Of a stretch of DNA of 64,000 nucleotides, positions 8,955-18,147 are shown piece by piece. A program made the translations under genes and the position numbers. This DNA is from Bog-473 sp963706555 (GTDB lineage: Bacteria; Actinomycetota; Acidimicrobiia; Acidimicrobiales; RAAP-2). The notes under the pieces are model-generated. The model searched no databases, was not told the origin of the DNA, and saw only the letters and a list, made by a program, of their open reading frames with translations. Positions within the stretch are counted from its first letter, which is position 1; each line of letters starts with the position of its first letter. The stretch covers positions 1,488,001 through 1,552,000 of the forward strand of contig OY970164.1 of assembly GCA_963706555.1 (NCBI GenBank). The letters are read 5' to 3'.

Positions 8955-9529
8955 GCACCCTGGCCTCGTTCATCTTCACCAGCCTCGACGGCTTCTACCA
9001 AGGCCGCAACGGCGAGATCGACTGGCCGGTCATCGACCAGGAGTTCAACGATTTTGCCGCGCGCCAGCTGGAGCGCGCGGACACGCTGTGCTTCGGCCGC
9101 GCCACGTATGCACACATGGCCGCATTCTGGCCGACGGCGCAGGCCACAGCCAGTGACCCCGACATCAGCTCGCTGATGAACGGCATGGAGAAGCTCGTCT
9201 TTTCGACGACGCTCACGGACGCGGCGTGGTCCGGGACCACGGTGGTCCGTGGCGAGGCGACCGAGCAGGTGCGGGCGATCAAAGCTGGTGCGGCCGGAGA
9301 ATTGCTCGTGCTCGGCAGTGCGCATCTGACAGCCGACCTGGCGCAGGCCGGCCTCCTCGACGAGCTGCGGGTCATGCTCTGTCCGGTCGTCCTGGGCCAG
9401 GGCCGATCACTCTTCGAGGACCTCGGAGACCGGATTTCGCTCACACTCCTCCGCGTGCAGCGGTTCGACTCCGGCACCCTCGTGCTGACCTACCGACCGT
9501 TGCCGCTCGCCAGCGGAGCGACCAAGTAG
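8951..9529 (+). CDS. Dihydrofolate reductase-fold (RibD C-terminal-like) reductase
   Basis: A 192-residue protein of the dihydrofolate reductase-like fold shared with the RibD C-terminal domain and YyaP/YwjB. It has the N-terminal FTSLDGFYQG strand-loop, a DTLCFGRATYAHMAAFWP segment and a late CPVVLGQGRSLFEDL segment, all standard for the family. NADPH binding is expected but the substrate is unknown; in this gene context members are often annotated simply as dihydrofolate reductase family proteins. It is the last gene of the arsR operon and converges with ctaF. Confidence 0.88.
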   Translation: MSTLASFIFTSLDGFYQGRNGEIDWPVIDQEFNDFAARQLERADTLCFGRATYAHMAAFWPTAQATASDPDISSLMNGMEKLVFSTTLTDAAWSGTTVVRGEATEQVRAIKAGAAGELLVLGSAHLTADLAQAGLLDELRVMLCPVVLGQGRSLFEDLGDRISLTLLRVQRFDSGTLVLTYRPLPLASGATK

Positions 9530-9543
9530 GGAGCCGTCCTTCG

Positions 9544-9936
9544 TCAGACGTGCCCACCGCGTCTGCTCTCGGCGGTCACGCCGACCAGCGCGGTGAGGAT
9601 GAGCGAGATCCCGGGGAAGATCAGCCAGATGCCGAAGACGAGTGAGTTGACCGTCAGGAAGGCGCCCATGCCCAGGACGAAGGGCCAGATGGAGGAGCTG
9701 GGAAAGGAGTCGATGTCGCCCGCGCCCTCGGCGATGGACGCGTCGTCGCGGTCCTCGACGCGTTTGCCCATGCGCCGGTGCCAGTACCAGTAGTAGCTCC
9801 CGGGAAGGAAGCCGAGCGTGCAGGTGCCGACAAGCATGGCGGTGCCGGCTTGCTCGTAACTCCAGAACCAGTAGACGACCCCCACGAGACCGAAGAAGAC
9901 GCCGAGGAACAACAAGATGATGGCCTCGACCTTCAT
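9544..9936 (-). CDS. ctaF: Cytochrome c oxidase subunit IV, actinobacterial type
   Basis: A 130-residue membrane protein with about four hydrophobic segments, matching the actinobacterial CtaF subunit of the aa3 oxidase. Recognisable features are the opening MKVEAIILLFLGVFF helix, the VYWFWSYEQAGTAML region and the PGSYYWYWHRRMG turn. CtaF is present only in actinobacterial oxidases, which supports the phylum assignment. Its start overlaps the ctaD stop by four bases. It ends 14 bases from the convergent reductase gene. Confidence 0.92.
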   Translation of the reverse strand: MKVEAIILLFLGVFFGLVGVVYWFWSYEQAGTAMLVGTCTLGFLPGSYYWYWHRRMGKRVEDRDDASIAEGAGDIDSFPSSSIWPFVLGMGAFLTVNSLVFGIWLIFPGISLILTALVGVTAESRRGGHV

Positions 9937-11759
9937 GCTTCAGGCTCCCTCTGCTTCTGTCGGGCCCTCGCTGCAGCTTCGGCTGCGTGCCCGTGGGGGA
10001 CCGCCACGGCATCAGGGTGGTTGTAGTCCCAGGTGGGCCGCTCTGAGCGGATCGGTGGCAGGTGGGTGTAGTTGTGATGGGGCGGGGGTGAGGTGGTGAA
10101 CCACTCGAGGGTGTGGGCGTCCCAGGGGTTGTTGCCCGCGGGGACGGGCTTACGCCACGACACCCACAGGTTCCACAACAAGATGGCGAAGGAAATGCCG
10201 ATGATGAACGCCCCGACCGTGGAGACGATGTTGTAGCTCTGCCAGCCCAGGTTGGACGGATAGCTGGCCACGCGTCGGGGCATGCCTAAGAGCCCGACGA
10301 CGTATTGGGGCATGAACGTGACCCAGAACCCGATGAACATCAGCCAGAAGTGCCACTTTCCGAGCGTGTCGCTCAGCATCCGGCCGAACATCTTCGGGTA
10401 CCAGTAGTACAGGCCGGCGAACCCGGCGAAGACAGCGGTCCCGAACAGGACCTGGTGGAAGTGGGCCACCACGAAGTACGTGTCGTGCGTGGAGAAGTCG
10501 ATGGGGGGCGACGCCAGCATGATCCCGGTGACCCCGCCCATCAGGAAGGCCAGCAGGAAACCGATACAGAACAGCATGGGCGTGTTGAACGTGAGTTGGC
10601 CGTGCCACATGGTGCCGATCCAGTTGAAGAATTTGATACCGGTCGGGACGGCGATGAGCAGGCTCAGGAAGGAGAAGAAGGGCAGCAGCACGGCCCCGGT
10701 GGTGAACATGTGGTGCGCCCAGACGCCGGTGGAGAGGGCGGCGATCGCCATCGTGGCGAACACCATGCCCTTGTAGCCGAACACGGGCTTGCGGGAGAAC
10801 ACAGGGAGGATCTCGGTGACGATGCCGAAGAAGGGCAGGGCCAGGATATAGACCTCCGGATGGCCGAAGAACCAGAAGAGGTTCTGCCACAGCAGGGGCG
10901 ACCCGCACGACGGGATGGGAAGGCCCGAGACCGAATGGCAGCCGACGGCGGTGAAGATGTGGGTACCGAAGTGGCGGTCGCAGAACAGCATGACCAGGCC
11001 ACTGGTGAGCACCGGGAAGGCAATCAGGATCAGGATGCCGGTCACCAACATGTTCCAGGTGAAGATCGGCATCCGGAACATCGTCATGCCCGGGGCGCGC
11101 AGATAGAAGATGGTGCCGACCAGATTGACCCCGGTGAAGATGGCCGAGAACCCTGTCAGGACCAGGGCCATGATCCACACGTCTCCGCCGATGCCCGGTG
11201 AGGCGATGGAGCCCGACAGCGGCGCATAGGCCACCCAGCCGAAGCTCGCAGCTCCTCCGGCCACCAGGAAACCCAACAGCATGGTGATCGACCCCGTGAG
11301 GTACAGCCAGTAGCTCAGGGCGTTGAGCCGGGGGAAGGCCATGTCGGGTGCGCCGATCTGCAGCGGTACGACGTAGTTCGCCAGGCCACCGAAGGCGAAC
11401 GGTCCGGCGAACAGATAGAGCATCAAGCTGCCGTGCATCGTGAACAGCTCGTTGTACTGCCCGAACGTGAGCAGGGACGAGTGCGGCGAGGTCAGCTGAA
11501 GGCGGATGAAGAGGGCCATGATCCCGGCGAAATAGAACATCACCAGGGACGTGATCATGTAGCTGAGGCCGATCACCTTGTGGTCGGTGGAGGTCAACCA
11601 CTTGAGGATCCCGGTCGGTCCGTGGTCCTCGTGCCCGCGGCCCGCGGCGTGCCCGTCCTCGGGGCCATGCCCGCCGGCATCGGGCCGGTGCAGGTCCGGC
11701 GCATCCTCCACGCCGATGCCTGGCATCGTCGGGGCGAGAACGTCAGCGACATCAGTCAT
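9933..11759 (-). CDS. ctaD: Cytochrome c oxidase subunit I
   Basis: Catalytic subunit of the aa3 oxidase, carrying haem a, haem a3 and CuB. The haem-copper signature is complete: FTMHGSLM for a haem ligand, GHPEVYILALPFFG containing the cross-linked His and Tyr, the HHMFTTG pair of CuB ligands and the FHQVLFGTAVFAG region for haem a3 and a. About twelve spans are present. The N terminus has a 40-residue Asp/His/Gly-rich extension before the first helix and the C terminus a His-rich tail ending in basic/acidic residues. At 608 residues it is normal for actinobacteria. It sits between ctaC and ctaF with four-base overlaps on both sides. Confidence 0.97.
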   Translation of the reverse strand: MTDVADVLAPTMPGIGVEDAPDLHRPDAGGHGPEDGHAAGRGHEDHGPTGILKWLTSTDHKVIGLSYMITSLVMFYFAGIMALFIRLQLTSPHSSLLTFGQYNELFTMHGSLMLYLFAGPFAFGGLANYVVPLQIGAPDMAFPRLNALSYWLYLTGSITMLLGFLVAGGAASFGWVAYAPLSGSIASPGIGGDVWIMALVLTGFSAIFTGVNLVGTIFYLRAPGMTMFRMPIFTWNMLVTGILILIAFPVLTSGLVMLFCDRHFGTHIFTAVGCHSVSGLPIPSCGSPLLWQNLFWFFGHPEVYILALPFFGIVTEILPVFSRKPVFGYKGMVFATMAIAALSTGVWAHHMFTTGAVLLPFFSFLSLLIAVPTGIKFFNWIGTMWHGQLTFNTPMLFCIGFLLAFLMGGVTGIMLASPPIDFSTHDTYFVVAHFHQVLFGTAVFAGFAGLYYWYPKMFGRMLSDTLGKWHFWLMFIGFWVTFMPQYVVGLLGMPRRVASYPSNLGWQSYNIVSTVGAFIIGISFAILLWNLWVSWRKPVPAGNNPWDAHTLEWFTTSPPPHHNYTHLPPIRSERPTWDYNHPDAVAVPHGHAAEAAARARQKQREPEA

Positions 11760-12700
11760 CCGGTTATGTCACCTCCGAGGTTGTTGCTGGGAGCGTTCGT
11801 GCTCGCCTTCCCGGCGCCCACCCCGGAGGGGAGCTTCGGAACCGACGACGGATTGTTCCTGGCTCGAGCCTGATTCCCACGCAGCCATTCGGAGTAGCGG
11901 GCCGGGGTGACCGCTCTGACGTTGAAGAACATCAGGGAGTGGTAAAGGCCGCAGAGTTGCGTGCACTGGCCACGGAAGTCCCCCGTGCGCAAGGCGTTGA
12001 AGTCGAAGGTCGTGGTGTACCCGGGACTGGCGTAACGGCTGAAGTTGAACTCGGGGACGTAGAAACCGTGCAGGACGTCGAGTGAGTTGAGATGGATCTC
12101 CACGTTGACGCCGGTGGGGATCACCATGGTCGGATCGTCGGTGGTCTGGCCGATGACCTTGACGCAGTGATTCTGGTTCGCGGTGGGGGACGAGGGGTCG
12201 GTGCACCCCGAGCCCGGACCGCCGGGGTACACGAATTCCCAGCCCCACTGGAATGCGTTCACGGTGATGCTTGCACCCGGATTGGCCGGCGTGGCGTCCA
12301 CCTTGTTCTCTGCCAGCACGGTGAACACGAAGAGCCCGATGACGATGAGGATGGGGACGACCGTGTAGATGATCTCCAGCGTCGTGTGGTACTGGGTCTG
12401 CTTGGGCATGTCCTCGGACTTGCGGCGGTACTTGAAGATGGCCCAGAGGATCAGGAGCAGGACGAACCCGCCGACCACGAGGCCGGCGATGAAGAAGAGT
12501 TGCCACAGGTGGAACTCGGTGCGGCCCTGCGACGTGGCCCCCGGGAATTGACCGAAGCTCGGGAGCTTGCAGCCTCCGAAGACGAGCGCACCACCCGCCA
12601 CAGCCGCGGCCGCGAGCAGCCGGGAGCGACGCTTGGGGCCGGGAATTTCGGGCGTCGAGTCGGGTGCGTCCGCCGAAGGGCTGGTCAATGACGAGTCCAC
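11756..12700 (-). CDS. ctaC: Cytochrome c oxidase subunit II (CuA subunit)
   Basis: Subunit II, which takes electrons from QcrC through the two-copper CuA centre. The ligands are visible as the His in VLHGFYVPEF and as GQCTQLCGLYHSLM, which holds the two Cys, the His and the Met. Two transmembrane spans lie at about 66-90 and 108-132. The N terminus looks like a lipoprotein signal, with a hydrophobic run ending FGGC (Cys44), as in other actinobacterial CtaC proteins. A Pro/Asn-rich tail follows the cupredoxin domain. A GTG start at 12700 is used. It is the first gene of ctaC-ctaD-ctaF, in the reverse orientation to ctaE-qcrCAB. Confidence 0.96.
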   Translation of the reverse strand: MDSSLTSPSADAPDSTPEIPGPKRRSRLLAAAAVAGGALVFGGCKLPSFGQFPGATSQGRTEFHLWQLFFIAGLVVGGFVLLLILWAIFKYRRKSEDMPKQTQYHTTLEIIYTVVPILIVIGLFVFTVLAENKVDATPANPGASITVNAFQWGWEFVYPGGPGSGCTDPSSPTANQNHCVKVIGQTTDDPTMVIPTGVNVEIHLNSLDVLHGFYVPEFNFSRYASPGYTTTFDFNALRTGDFRGQCTQLCGLYHSLMFFNVRAVTPARYSEWLRGNQARARNNPSSVPKLPSGVGAGKASTNAPSNNLGGDITG

Positions 12701-12775
12701 GCCGCTGACACTATCGAACCCCGCAGAAAAAGACGAAGTAGCTGCACAACGGGTTGCGTGCGGACCGAATTGTCC

Positions 12776-14125
12776 TCAGTGGCGGTGCACGGGCGGGTCG
12801 CCCCCGGTGCGCCCGTCCACCTCGTTGGCGGCCCAGGTGAAAACACCCCGGGCCATGGTCGAGGTGGACGCGGCAGCGCGGGCCGCGAACACGTCGTGGC
12901 GCGCCCGCTGGATCGCGCTGTCCGCAGGGTCGGCCAGCCACGCGCTCTCGACGAGGTGGCCGGCCAGACGGAGTGCCGCGTCGGCCTCTGCCGCGTCGGT
13001 TTTCCGGGTGCCCACTTCGCCACCCTCGGCCCCGGCGTCGCCGGCCAGGGCGAGTAATTCCAGCGCCCGCTCGGCCAGGGCGTCCGCCCCTCCGGCCAGG
13101 GAGGCCAGTTCGGCCGCCAGGGCCTGCTCGCCGGCGGGTTTCAACGTGGCGGGATTGCCGTCCCACCAGCCTCCGTACTGGCGCCAGATGGTGTGCACGA
13201 TGAACTCGGGCTCGTCGTAGACCGGTCGCAGATAGGGGCGTTCCTCGAGCTCAGCGGGTGGATGCACGGAGTGGATGGCGTCGTCCAACCGGCCGCCGGC
13301 ATTCATGATCGCCAGGGTCTGCTCGACGAGCGACTCGAGCAGATCGGCGGTGTCGGTCAGGGCCTGGCGCACCCGGGCGGCGCCGATCACCGGCAGCCCG
13401 TGGCCCGGCAGGAGAAACTCCGCATCCAGCGTGAGCATGCGCCGGAGAGCCTGCGCCCACTCGCGGGGATAGCGCTGCACCTTTTGCGGATTGCCGGCAT
13501 TGGGCGAAGCCCAGATGAAGAGGTCGCCGCAGCACAGCACCCGGGAGGCGGCGTGCCAGGTGACCGTATGGTCGTCCGTCTCCCCCTTCTCGTGGCGCAG
13601 CGCGAAGTCCGAGCCCCCGACGGAGAGGTCCATGGCCTCGTGGTAGGTGCGATCGGGATAGCGGTACTCGGTCGGCCAGCGCAGGTCCTTGAAGCCGAAC
13701 TGGCGCCGGTTGATGATGGAGTTGTAGCCCGCCGTGAAGATATAGCGGTCGAAGCGGGCCGGCAGCGCATGGTGGGCGATCACCTCGGGCGGGTCCCAGC
13801 CGCGCTCTTTCGCCTCCTGTTCCCACACTGGCACGCCGAAGACATGGTCGATGTGGCCGTGCGAGTACACCGCGGTGTGCAGTCGGGAGTCTCTCCACCG
13901 GCGGATGTCGCCATGGACGACAGAAGCCAGGGGCGGGCTGCCCGTGTCGACAAGGACCAGGCCGTCCCCGGTATCGAAGGCCGAGACGTTGGCGAAGGAG
14001 GGGGTGAATCCCACGCCGTCGGTGATCTCGACGAACCCGCCGACATGGTCCACCGGGTGCATGGTGGCGGTCGAGATGTCGCCACGCCAGAGGCGGTCGG
14101 CGATGGTCAGGACGTCATCGCGCAT
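12776..14125 (-). CDS. Metallo-beta-lactamase-fold hydrolase, alkyl-sulfatase-like
   Basis: A 449-residue protein with an N-terminal metallo-beta-lactamase domain. The metal motif is SHGHIDH (residues 88-94), with later likely ligands in HEKGETDDH, CCGDLFIW and LLPGHGLPV. The large insert and the helical segment with YGGWWDGNPATLKP match the alkyl-sulfatase (BDS1/SdsA1-type, class III sulfatase) arrangement, where that segment forms the dimerisation domain. A full sterol-carrier-type C-terminal domain is not present; the remaining C terminus is Ala-rich and helical. Sulfatase activity is therefore a family inference only. It has no signal peptide, so it is probably cytoplasmic. Confidence 0.82.
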   Translation of the reverse strand: MRDDVLTIADRLWRGDISTATMHPVDHVGGFVEITDGVGFTPSFANVSAFDTGDGLVLVDTGSPPLASVVHGDIRRWRDSRLHTAVYSHGHIDHVFGVPVWEQEAKERGWDPPEVIAHHALPARFDRYIFTAGYNSIINRRQFGFKDLRWPTEYRYPDRTYHEAMDLSVGGSDFALRHEKGETDDHTVTWHAASRVLCCGDLFIWASPNAGNPQKVQRYPREWAQALRRMLTLDAEFLLPGHGLPVIGAARVRQALTDTADLLESLVEQTLAIMNAGGRLDDAIHSVHPPAELEERPYLRPVYDEPEFIVHTIWRQYGGWWDGNPATLKPAGEQALAAELASLAGGADALAERALELLALAGDAGAEGGEVGTRKTDAAEADAALRLAGHLVESAWLADPADSAIQRARHDVFAARAAASTSTMARGVFTWAANEVDGRTGGDPPVHRH

Positions 14126-14179
14126 GCGTCCCCCGAGCCATGTTGTCTGTCGAGACGGCCGGACCGGAGCCCGGCGTGG

Positions 14180-14443
14180 TCAGCTCCGTGACGTCGGGTC
14201 GTCAGTCACCGGGGAGGGGGCAGGAGCCGGTGCAGGAGCCGTCGCGGCCTCCGACGTGCCGTTGCTCGCCGCAAGGCTCGAGTCCTGGGAGGCCTTCTTT
14301 CCTTCCCCCATGCCCTTTTCGAACTCGTTCTTGGCCGAACCCAGATTGCGGGCCAGCTTGGGAATGGCGGCCCCGCCGAAGAGGAGCACCACGACAACGA
14401 TCAGGACGATGACCCCATCGACTCCAAAAATCTCTGCCAGCAT
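14180..14443 (-). CDS. tatA: Twin-arginine translocase subunit TatA
   Basis: An 87-residue TatA/E protein. One N-terminal span (about residues 9-24) is followed by the Phe-Gly hinge FGGAAIPKLARNLGSAKNEFEKGM, an amphipathic helix, and a Pro/Ala-rich tail. The start at 14443 is fixed by an AAGGAGGT ribosome site five bases upstream; a longer open frame upstream is spurious. TatB and TatC are not adjacent, as is common in actinobacteria. The hinge and helix make the call clear. It would form the pore element for export of folded proteins such as Rieske or cofactor-bearing enzymes. Confidence 0.9.
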   Translation of the reverse strand: MLAEIFGVDGVIVLIVVVVLLFGGAAIPKLARNLGSAKNEFEKGMGEGKKASQDSSLAASNGTSEAATAPAPAPAPSPVTDDPTSRS

Positions 14444-14555
14444 GCGGACCTCCTTCGCCGTCCACATCGCGGTGGACCCAGTGGTCAGGTTAGACCCAAT
14501 CCACCCCGGCGCCCACCGCGCCAGGCACGACGCCGGGCCTGTCGGTGGGAGGGGA

Positions 14556-14960
14556 TCATCCGGCCAGGAGAACCCCGAGTACCAGGGCGGCCACGCTGGC
14601 GAGACCTCCGACCGAGCCCCACACCGCGATCGCCGTCCGCGAGGTGGCGCGCCCGTGCAGAAGAGCACCCAGGCCCGCTGTCGCCACGACCACGATCTTG
14701 ACGATGAGGACCGTCTTCCAGGCGTCGCTCTGGCCCGCCCAGTGGACCGCGGACACATTCCAGAACCCGGTGATGACCAGCACGGCGAAGGTGGGCCAGG
14801 CCAAACGGGCGAACGCCCGGGCGAGGACCCGGGGCGCGTCTGCGCCCAATGTGCGGGACGGCCCGACCAGGCCGGCGAGGACGATCTGCCCTCCGACCCA
14901 GATCGTCGCGGCCAGGACGTGAAGGGTCAGCCGGAGGGCGTCGAGGCCGGAGGCGAGCAT
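14556..14960 (-). CDS. CopD-like four-span membrane protein
   Basis: A 134-residue protein with four predicted spans. The first helix carries LHVLAATIWVGGQIVLAG, a pattern of the CopD/YcnJ-type copper-resistance and cytochrome-like membrane domain, in which the helix-1 His is a possible metal or haem ligand. A second His is in VSAVHWAGQSDAWKTVLIVK. It lacks an N-terminal CopC domain, so copper transport is only a family inference. It lies between enoyl-CoA hydratase and tatA on the same strand with short gaps, and close to copper-dependent oxidase genes. Confidence 0.7.
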   Translation of the reverse strand: MLASGLDALRLTLHVLAATIWVGGQIVLAGLVGPSRTLGADAPRVLARAFARLAWPTFAVLVITGFWNVSAVHWAGQSDAWKTVLIVKIVVVATAGLGALLHGRATSRTAIAVWGSVGGLASVAALVLGVLLAG

Positions 14961-14982
14961 GGCGGGTCAGACCCGGAGAGGG

Positions 14983-15756
14983 TTATTTACCCTGCCAGCG
15001 TGGCTCTCGCTTCTCGGCGAAGGCGACCGGGCCTTCCATGGCGTCGGCAGAATTGAAGACGACATCCACCGCATCCTGGTTGATCTTCCAGCCTTCCGCC
15101 TCGGGCACCTCGGCGGCGCGCTTCATCACGCTCTTGGAGTACCGGACGGCCAAGGGTGCGTTGGCGGCGATCCGCTCCGCGAGGGCGAGCGCCTCGGTGA
15201 GCACCGAATCCGCCGGAACGACCAGGTTGACCAGCCCTAACGCGTGGGCGCGCCCGGCATCCATGGGATCGCCGGTCATGGCGAGCTCGTAGGCCACCGC
15301 CAAGGGGAGACGCTTGGGCAGCCGGAGGAGGCCGCCGGCGCCGGCGATGAGGCCCCGCTTGGCCTCGGGAATGCCGAACTTTGCGTGGTCCGCCGCCACG
15401 ACGAGGTCGCAGGACAGCATGATCTCGAGGCCCCCGGCCAGGGCAGACCCGTTCACGGCGGCAATCAGGGGTTTGTCGAACTCCCGCTCGGTCAGGCCGC
15501 CGAATCCCCCGCTGGCCCCCATGATGTCCTTACCTTCTCCGCTCGAGAATGCCTTGAGATCCATGCCGGCGCAGAAGGCCTTGTCGCCACTCCCGGTGAG
15601 GACGACCACCCAGCAGTCGGCGTTATCGGCCAACTCGTCCATGGCCGCTGACATGGCACGGCTCACGGCGCCGTTGATCGCATTGCGCGCCTCGGGCCGG
15701 TTGATCGTGAGGATCTCCACGTGCCCCCGACGCTCCCGCAACACCTCGTCTGCCAT
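14983..15756 (-). CDS. Enoyl-CoA hydratase/isomerase family protein
   Basis: A 257-residue crotonase. The N-terminal ILTINRPEARNAIN motif, the oxyanion-hole segment DKAFCAGMDLKAF and the second loop NGSALAGGLEIMLSCDLVVAA with FGIPEAKRGL are all present. The catalytic Glu pair of true hydratases is partly replaced: in the second loop the first position is Leu-Glu-Ile and the second position is in PEAKRG, a pattern common in actinobacterial EchA paralogues, so the exact substrate cannot be told. The ATG at 15756 was chosen; the longer reading upstream has unrelated composition. It is divergent from the small membrane gene at 15845. Confidence 0.9.
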   Translation of the reverse strand: MADEVLRERRGHVEILTINRPEARNAINGAVSRAMSAAMDELADNADCWVVVLTGSGDKAFCAGMDLKAFSSGEGKDIMGASGGFGGLTEREFDKPLIAAVNGSALAGGLEIMLSCDLVVAADHAKFGIPEAKRGLIAGAGGLLRLPKRLPLAVAYELAMTGDPMDAGRAHALGLVNLVVPADSVLTEALALAERIAANAPLAVRYSKSVMKRAAEVPEAEGWKINQDAVDVVFNSADAMEGPVAFAEKREPRWQGK

Positions 15757-15844
15757 GCGTGCTCCCTTCCCTCGGCCAGCTCCGGCGGCCCCGGCCGGCG
15801 AAGGTGGCGATTCTGCCATGACGGCGCGGGCGTAGACTTTTCCC

Positions 15845-16444
15845 GTGTCGTTCCTGGCCCATGTCCTGGTCGTCCTTCTGGTCGCAGGTGGCGTCATCGT
15901 CCTGGGCGCCGTGGCCGCATATTTCGTGCTGCGCCGCGAGGTGCGACGTCGCTGGCGTGTGGTGCGGGGGCACCCCGTCACCCGGGGCGTCCTCGCCGGT
16001 GCGTCGACATGGACGGCGTGGCGGGAGCGAAATGGGGGGCGGGTCCCGTCCGGTGAACTGCGGCATGCCACCGCGACAAAAGCGCGCCGACTCATGTGGC
16101 GGGCCATAGAGGATGCCGAAGCTGCGGTGCGGCACGCCGATGCACGTCACGCGCCAGTCGCCGAACTTCCCGCCGTCTGCCGCTCACTGCGCCATGTCGG
16201 TGATGAGCTCGACCAGATGCTGCGGCTGGAGCGCCGGCTTCCGACGGGACAGGGTGGGCCCGACGCGGTGCGTATCCAGGTCGCGGACGTGATCGGCACC
16301 GCCCAAGATGTGCAGTCGGCCGCTCTCCGCGCCTGTAGCGACGCCACGGCACCGCAAGTCCAGACCCTGGTGCGCACCGCGCGCGAGGAGATCGATCTCG
16401 TGGGCGCAGCGCTGTCGCGGATGCGATCGATCGCTTCGCACTGA
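15845..16444 (+). CDS. Hypothetical single-span membrane protein
   Basis: A 199-residue protein of unknown function. It opens with one hydrophobic segment (about 5-30), followed by an Arg-rich stretch RREVRRRWRVVRGHP and then a mainly helical soluble domain rich in Ala, Arg and His (about 75-195). The arrangement suggests an anchored cytoplasmic helical domain. The GTG start at 15845 places the anchor at the very N terminus. It is divergent from the enoyl-CoA hydratase and upstream of the glycosidase gene. I recognise no domain. Confidence 0.65.
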   Translation: MSFLAHVLVVLLVAGGVIVLGAVAAYFVLRREVRRRWRVVRGHPVTRGVLAGASTWTAWRERNGGRVPSGELRHATATKARRLMWRAIEDAEAAVRHADARHAPVAELPAVCRSLRHVGDELDQMLRLERRLPTGQGGPDAVRIQVADVIGTAQDVQSAALRACSDATAPQVQTLVRTAREEIDLVGAALSRMRSIASH

Positions 16445-16547
16445 ATCTTCTCCGACTGGACGTTCTCGATCCACAGCGCCGTCTCCGTCGACAGCGGCGT
16501 CTCGCCGCCTTCAGCCCCGCCTCACCGGGTACGAGAGCTGCCAAGCT

Positions 16548-18101
16548 GTGAACGTGGCGCCTTCGACATCCAGCGACGGGACGGGCACCGGCCGTCGGCG
16601 CGCAGCGAAGAAGACCTCCCTCCTCGGCGAGGGCTTTGCCATCGGTGTCGCGACGGCGGGCTACCAGATCGAGGGTGGGTACAACGGCGACGGCGAGCCG
16701 GCGAACAATTGGTATTCGTGGGAACGCTCCGGCCGCGTGGATCGTTCCGGTGTGGCCTGCGACTTCTGGGCCCATCCCGAAGAGGCGTTGGACCGGGCGG
16801 CGGCGATCGGGTGCAGCGTCTTCCGGCTGTCGGTCGAATGGGCGCGGTTGGAGCCCGAAGCGGGACGGTTCGACGAGGCCGCACTCGATCGCTACGTCGA
16901 GATCCTCGAGCTGTGCGCCTCCCGCGGCGTCGACCCGATGATCACGTTGCACCACTTCACCCACCCCGCCTTCTTGGGGGAGGAGTTCTGGTTGCGGCCC
17001 GGATCGCCGGATACTTTCGCCCGCCACGTGGCCCGCGTGCTGCCTGCACTGGCGCCCCACTGCCGTCGGTGGGTCACGATCAACGAGCCCAATATCGTGA
17101 TGGTGAAAGGGTGGATCGAAGGAGCGCATCCACCCGGCCGCCGCGCCGCGTTCGCCGACGCGTTCTGCGTGCTGGACAACCTCCTCGCCGCACACGTGCT
17201 CGCGGCCGATGCCATCACCGAGGTGCAACCAGGCGCCCTGGTCACCTGCAACCCGGGCGCCTCATCCATCTACGAGTTGGATCGGCTTGTGACGGACCTC
17301 CTTCTGTCGCGAAAGGTCGGCATCCCGACGTCCGATGCCGACCTCTACATCGACGAGCGCCGGGCACTGCACGACGCAGCCTTCCCACCGCGACACGCCG
17401 GGGAGTTCGCGCTGCGACGGTTCTTCGCCGCCATCAGCCCGTATGGGACCAATAGAGGCGCGGGCGGGGGCCCGCTGTGGTCGCAAGTGCGGGCGGCCTC
17501 CCGCCGGCCCGCGCCGCGACGGGTCCTCGACCTCGTGGAGGCCTCGCGGCAGACAAGCAGTCTCGGTGCCATCGGATTCGATTGGTACGACCCTTTGGCC
17601 AGTCACGCACTCGGGCTGCCGGGGCGCCGCAACGCGTGGGGGGCGCATGAGTGGTCGGCCGGACGACGCCTCTGGGACGTGGCGCCGCATGCCGATGGAA
17701 TGCGCTCGTGGTGCCGGACCGAAGCGGCGCTGCACCCAGGGCTTGCGGTGTGGGTGGTGGAGAACGGCATGGCCACGAGGGCGGTGGGCGGGTACCCCGT
17801 CCCACGCCGCGACGGATGGGATCGTCCGCGCTATCTCAGAGAGCACTTCGCCGCGCTGGTCGCCGCCACGGAGGAAGACGTGCCGGTGACGGCGTACCTC
17901 CACTGGTCCCTGGTCGACAACTACGAGTGGGGCTCCTACGAACCGCGCTTCGGGCTCTTCGGCCTTGATCGCAACACGGGGTCGGATTCGGTCCGCTGGC
18001 TCGACACCGATGCCGCCGGTCACGACAGCGCAGGTGCGTTCGCTCACATCGTCAGCGGCGTCCTGCGTGGGGACCGATCCGTGCTCGAGGGCACCGGCTG
18101 A
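16548..18101 (+). CDS. Glycoside hydrolase family 1 enzyme (beta-glucosidase-like)
   Basis: A retaining beta-glycosidase of the GH1 (alpha/beta)8 fold, 517 residues. The N-terminal GFAIGVATAGYQIEGG strand matches the family. The acid/base glutamate is in TINEPNIVMVKGW and the nucleophile in VVENGM. HHFTHPAFL stands where most members have HW-x-P, and the YLHWSLVDNYEWGSYEPRFGLF block near the C terminus is typical. GTG at 16548 or 16554 are both possible starts; the long open frame upstream overlaps the preceding gene and is not credible. No signal peptide is seen. The actual sugar is unknown. Confidence 0.88.
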   Translation: MNVAPSTSSDGTGTGRRRAAKKTSLLGEGFAIGVATAGYQIEGGYNGDGEPANNWYSWERSGRVDRSGVACDFWAHPEEALDRAAAIGCSVFRLSVEWARLEPEAGRFDEAALDRYVEILELCASRGVDPMITLHHFTHPAFLGEEFWLRPGSPDTFARHVARVLPALAPHCRRWVTINEPNIVMVKGWIEGAHPPGRRAAFADAFCVLDNLLAAHVLAADAITEVQPGALVTCNPGASSIYELDRLVTDLLLSRKVGIPTSDADLYIDERRALHDAAFPPRHAGEFALRRFFAAISPYGTNRGAGGGPLWSQVRAASRRPAPRRVLDLVEASRQTSSLGAIGFDWYDPLASHALGLPGRRNAWGAHEWSAGRRLWDVAPHADGMRSWCRTEAALHPGLAVWVVENGMATRAVGGYPVPRRDGWDRPRYLREHFAALVAATEEDVPVTAYLHWSLVDNYEWGSYEPRFGLFGLDRNTGSDSVRWLDTDAAGHDSAGAFAHIVSGVLRGDRSVLEGTG

Positions 18102-18106
18102 GGGCG

Positions 18107-18147
18107 CCTTCCAAGACTTTCTCGCTTTCTAAGACTTTCTAGGAAGG
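18107..18147. repeat. Short direct repeats between convergent genes
   Basis: The 10-mer AAGACTTTCT occurs at 18113-18122 and 18131-18140, bracketed by CCTTCC (18107-18112) and its complement GGAAGG (18142-18147). The patch is AT-rich for this DNA and covers the junction of the convergent glycosidase and dedA genes, including the dedA stop. A weak bidirectional terminator is possible, but the stem is short. Confidence 0.3.
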
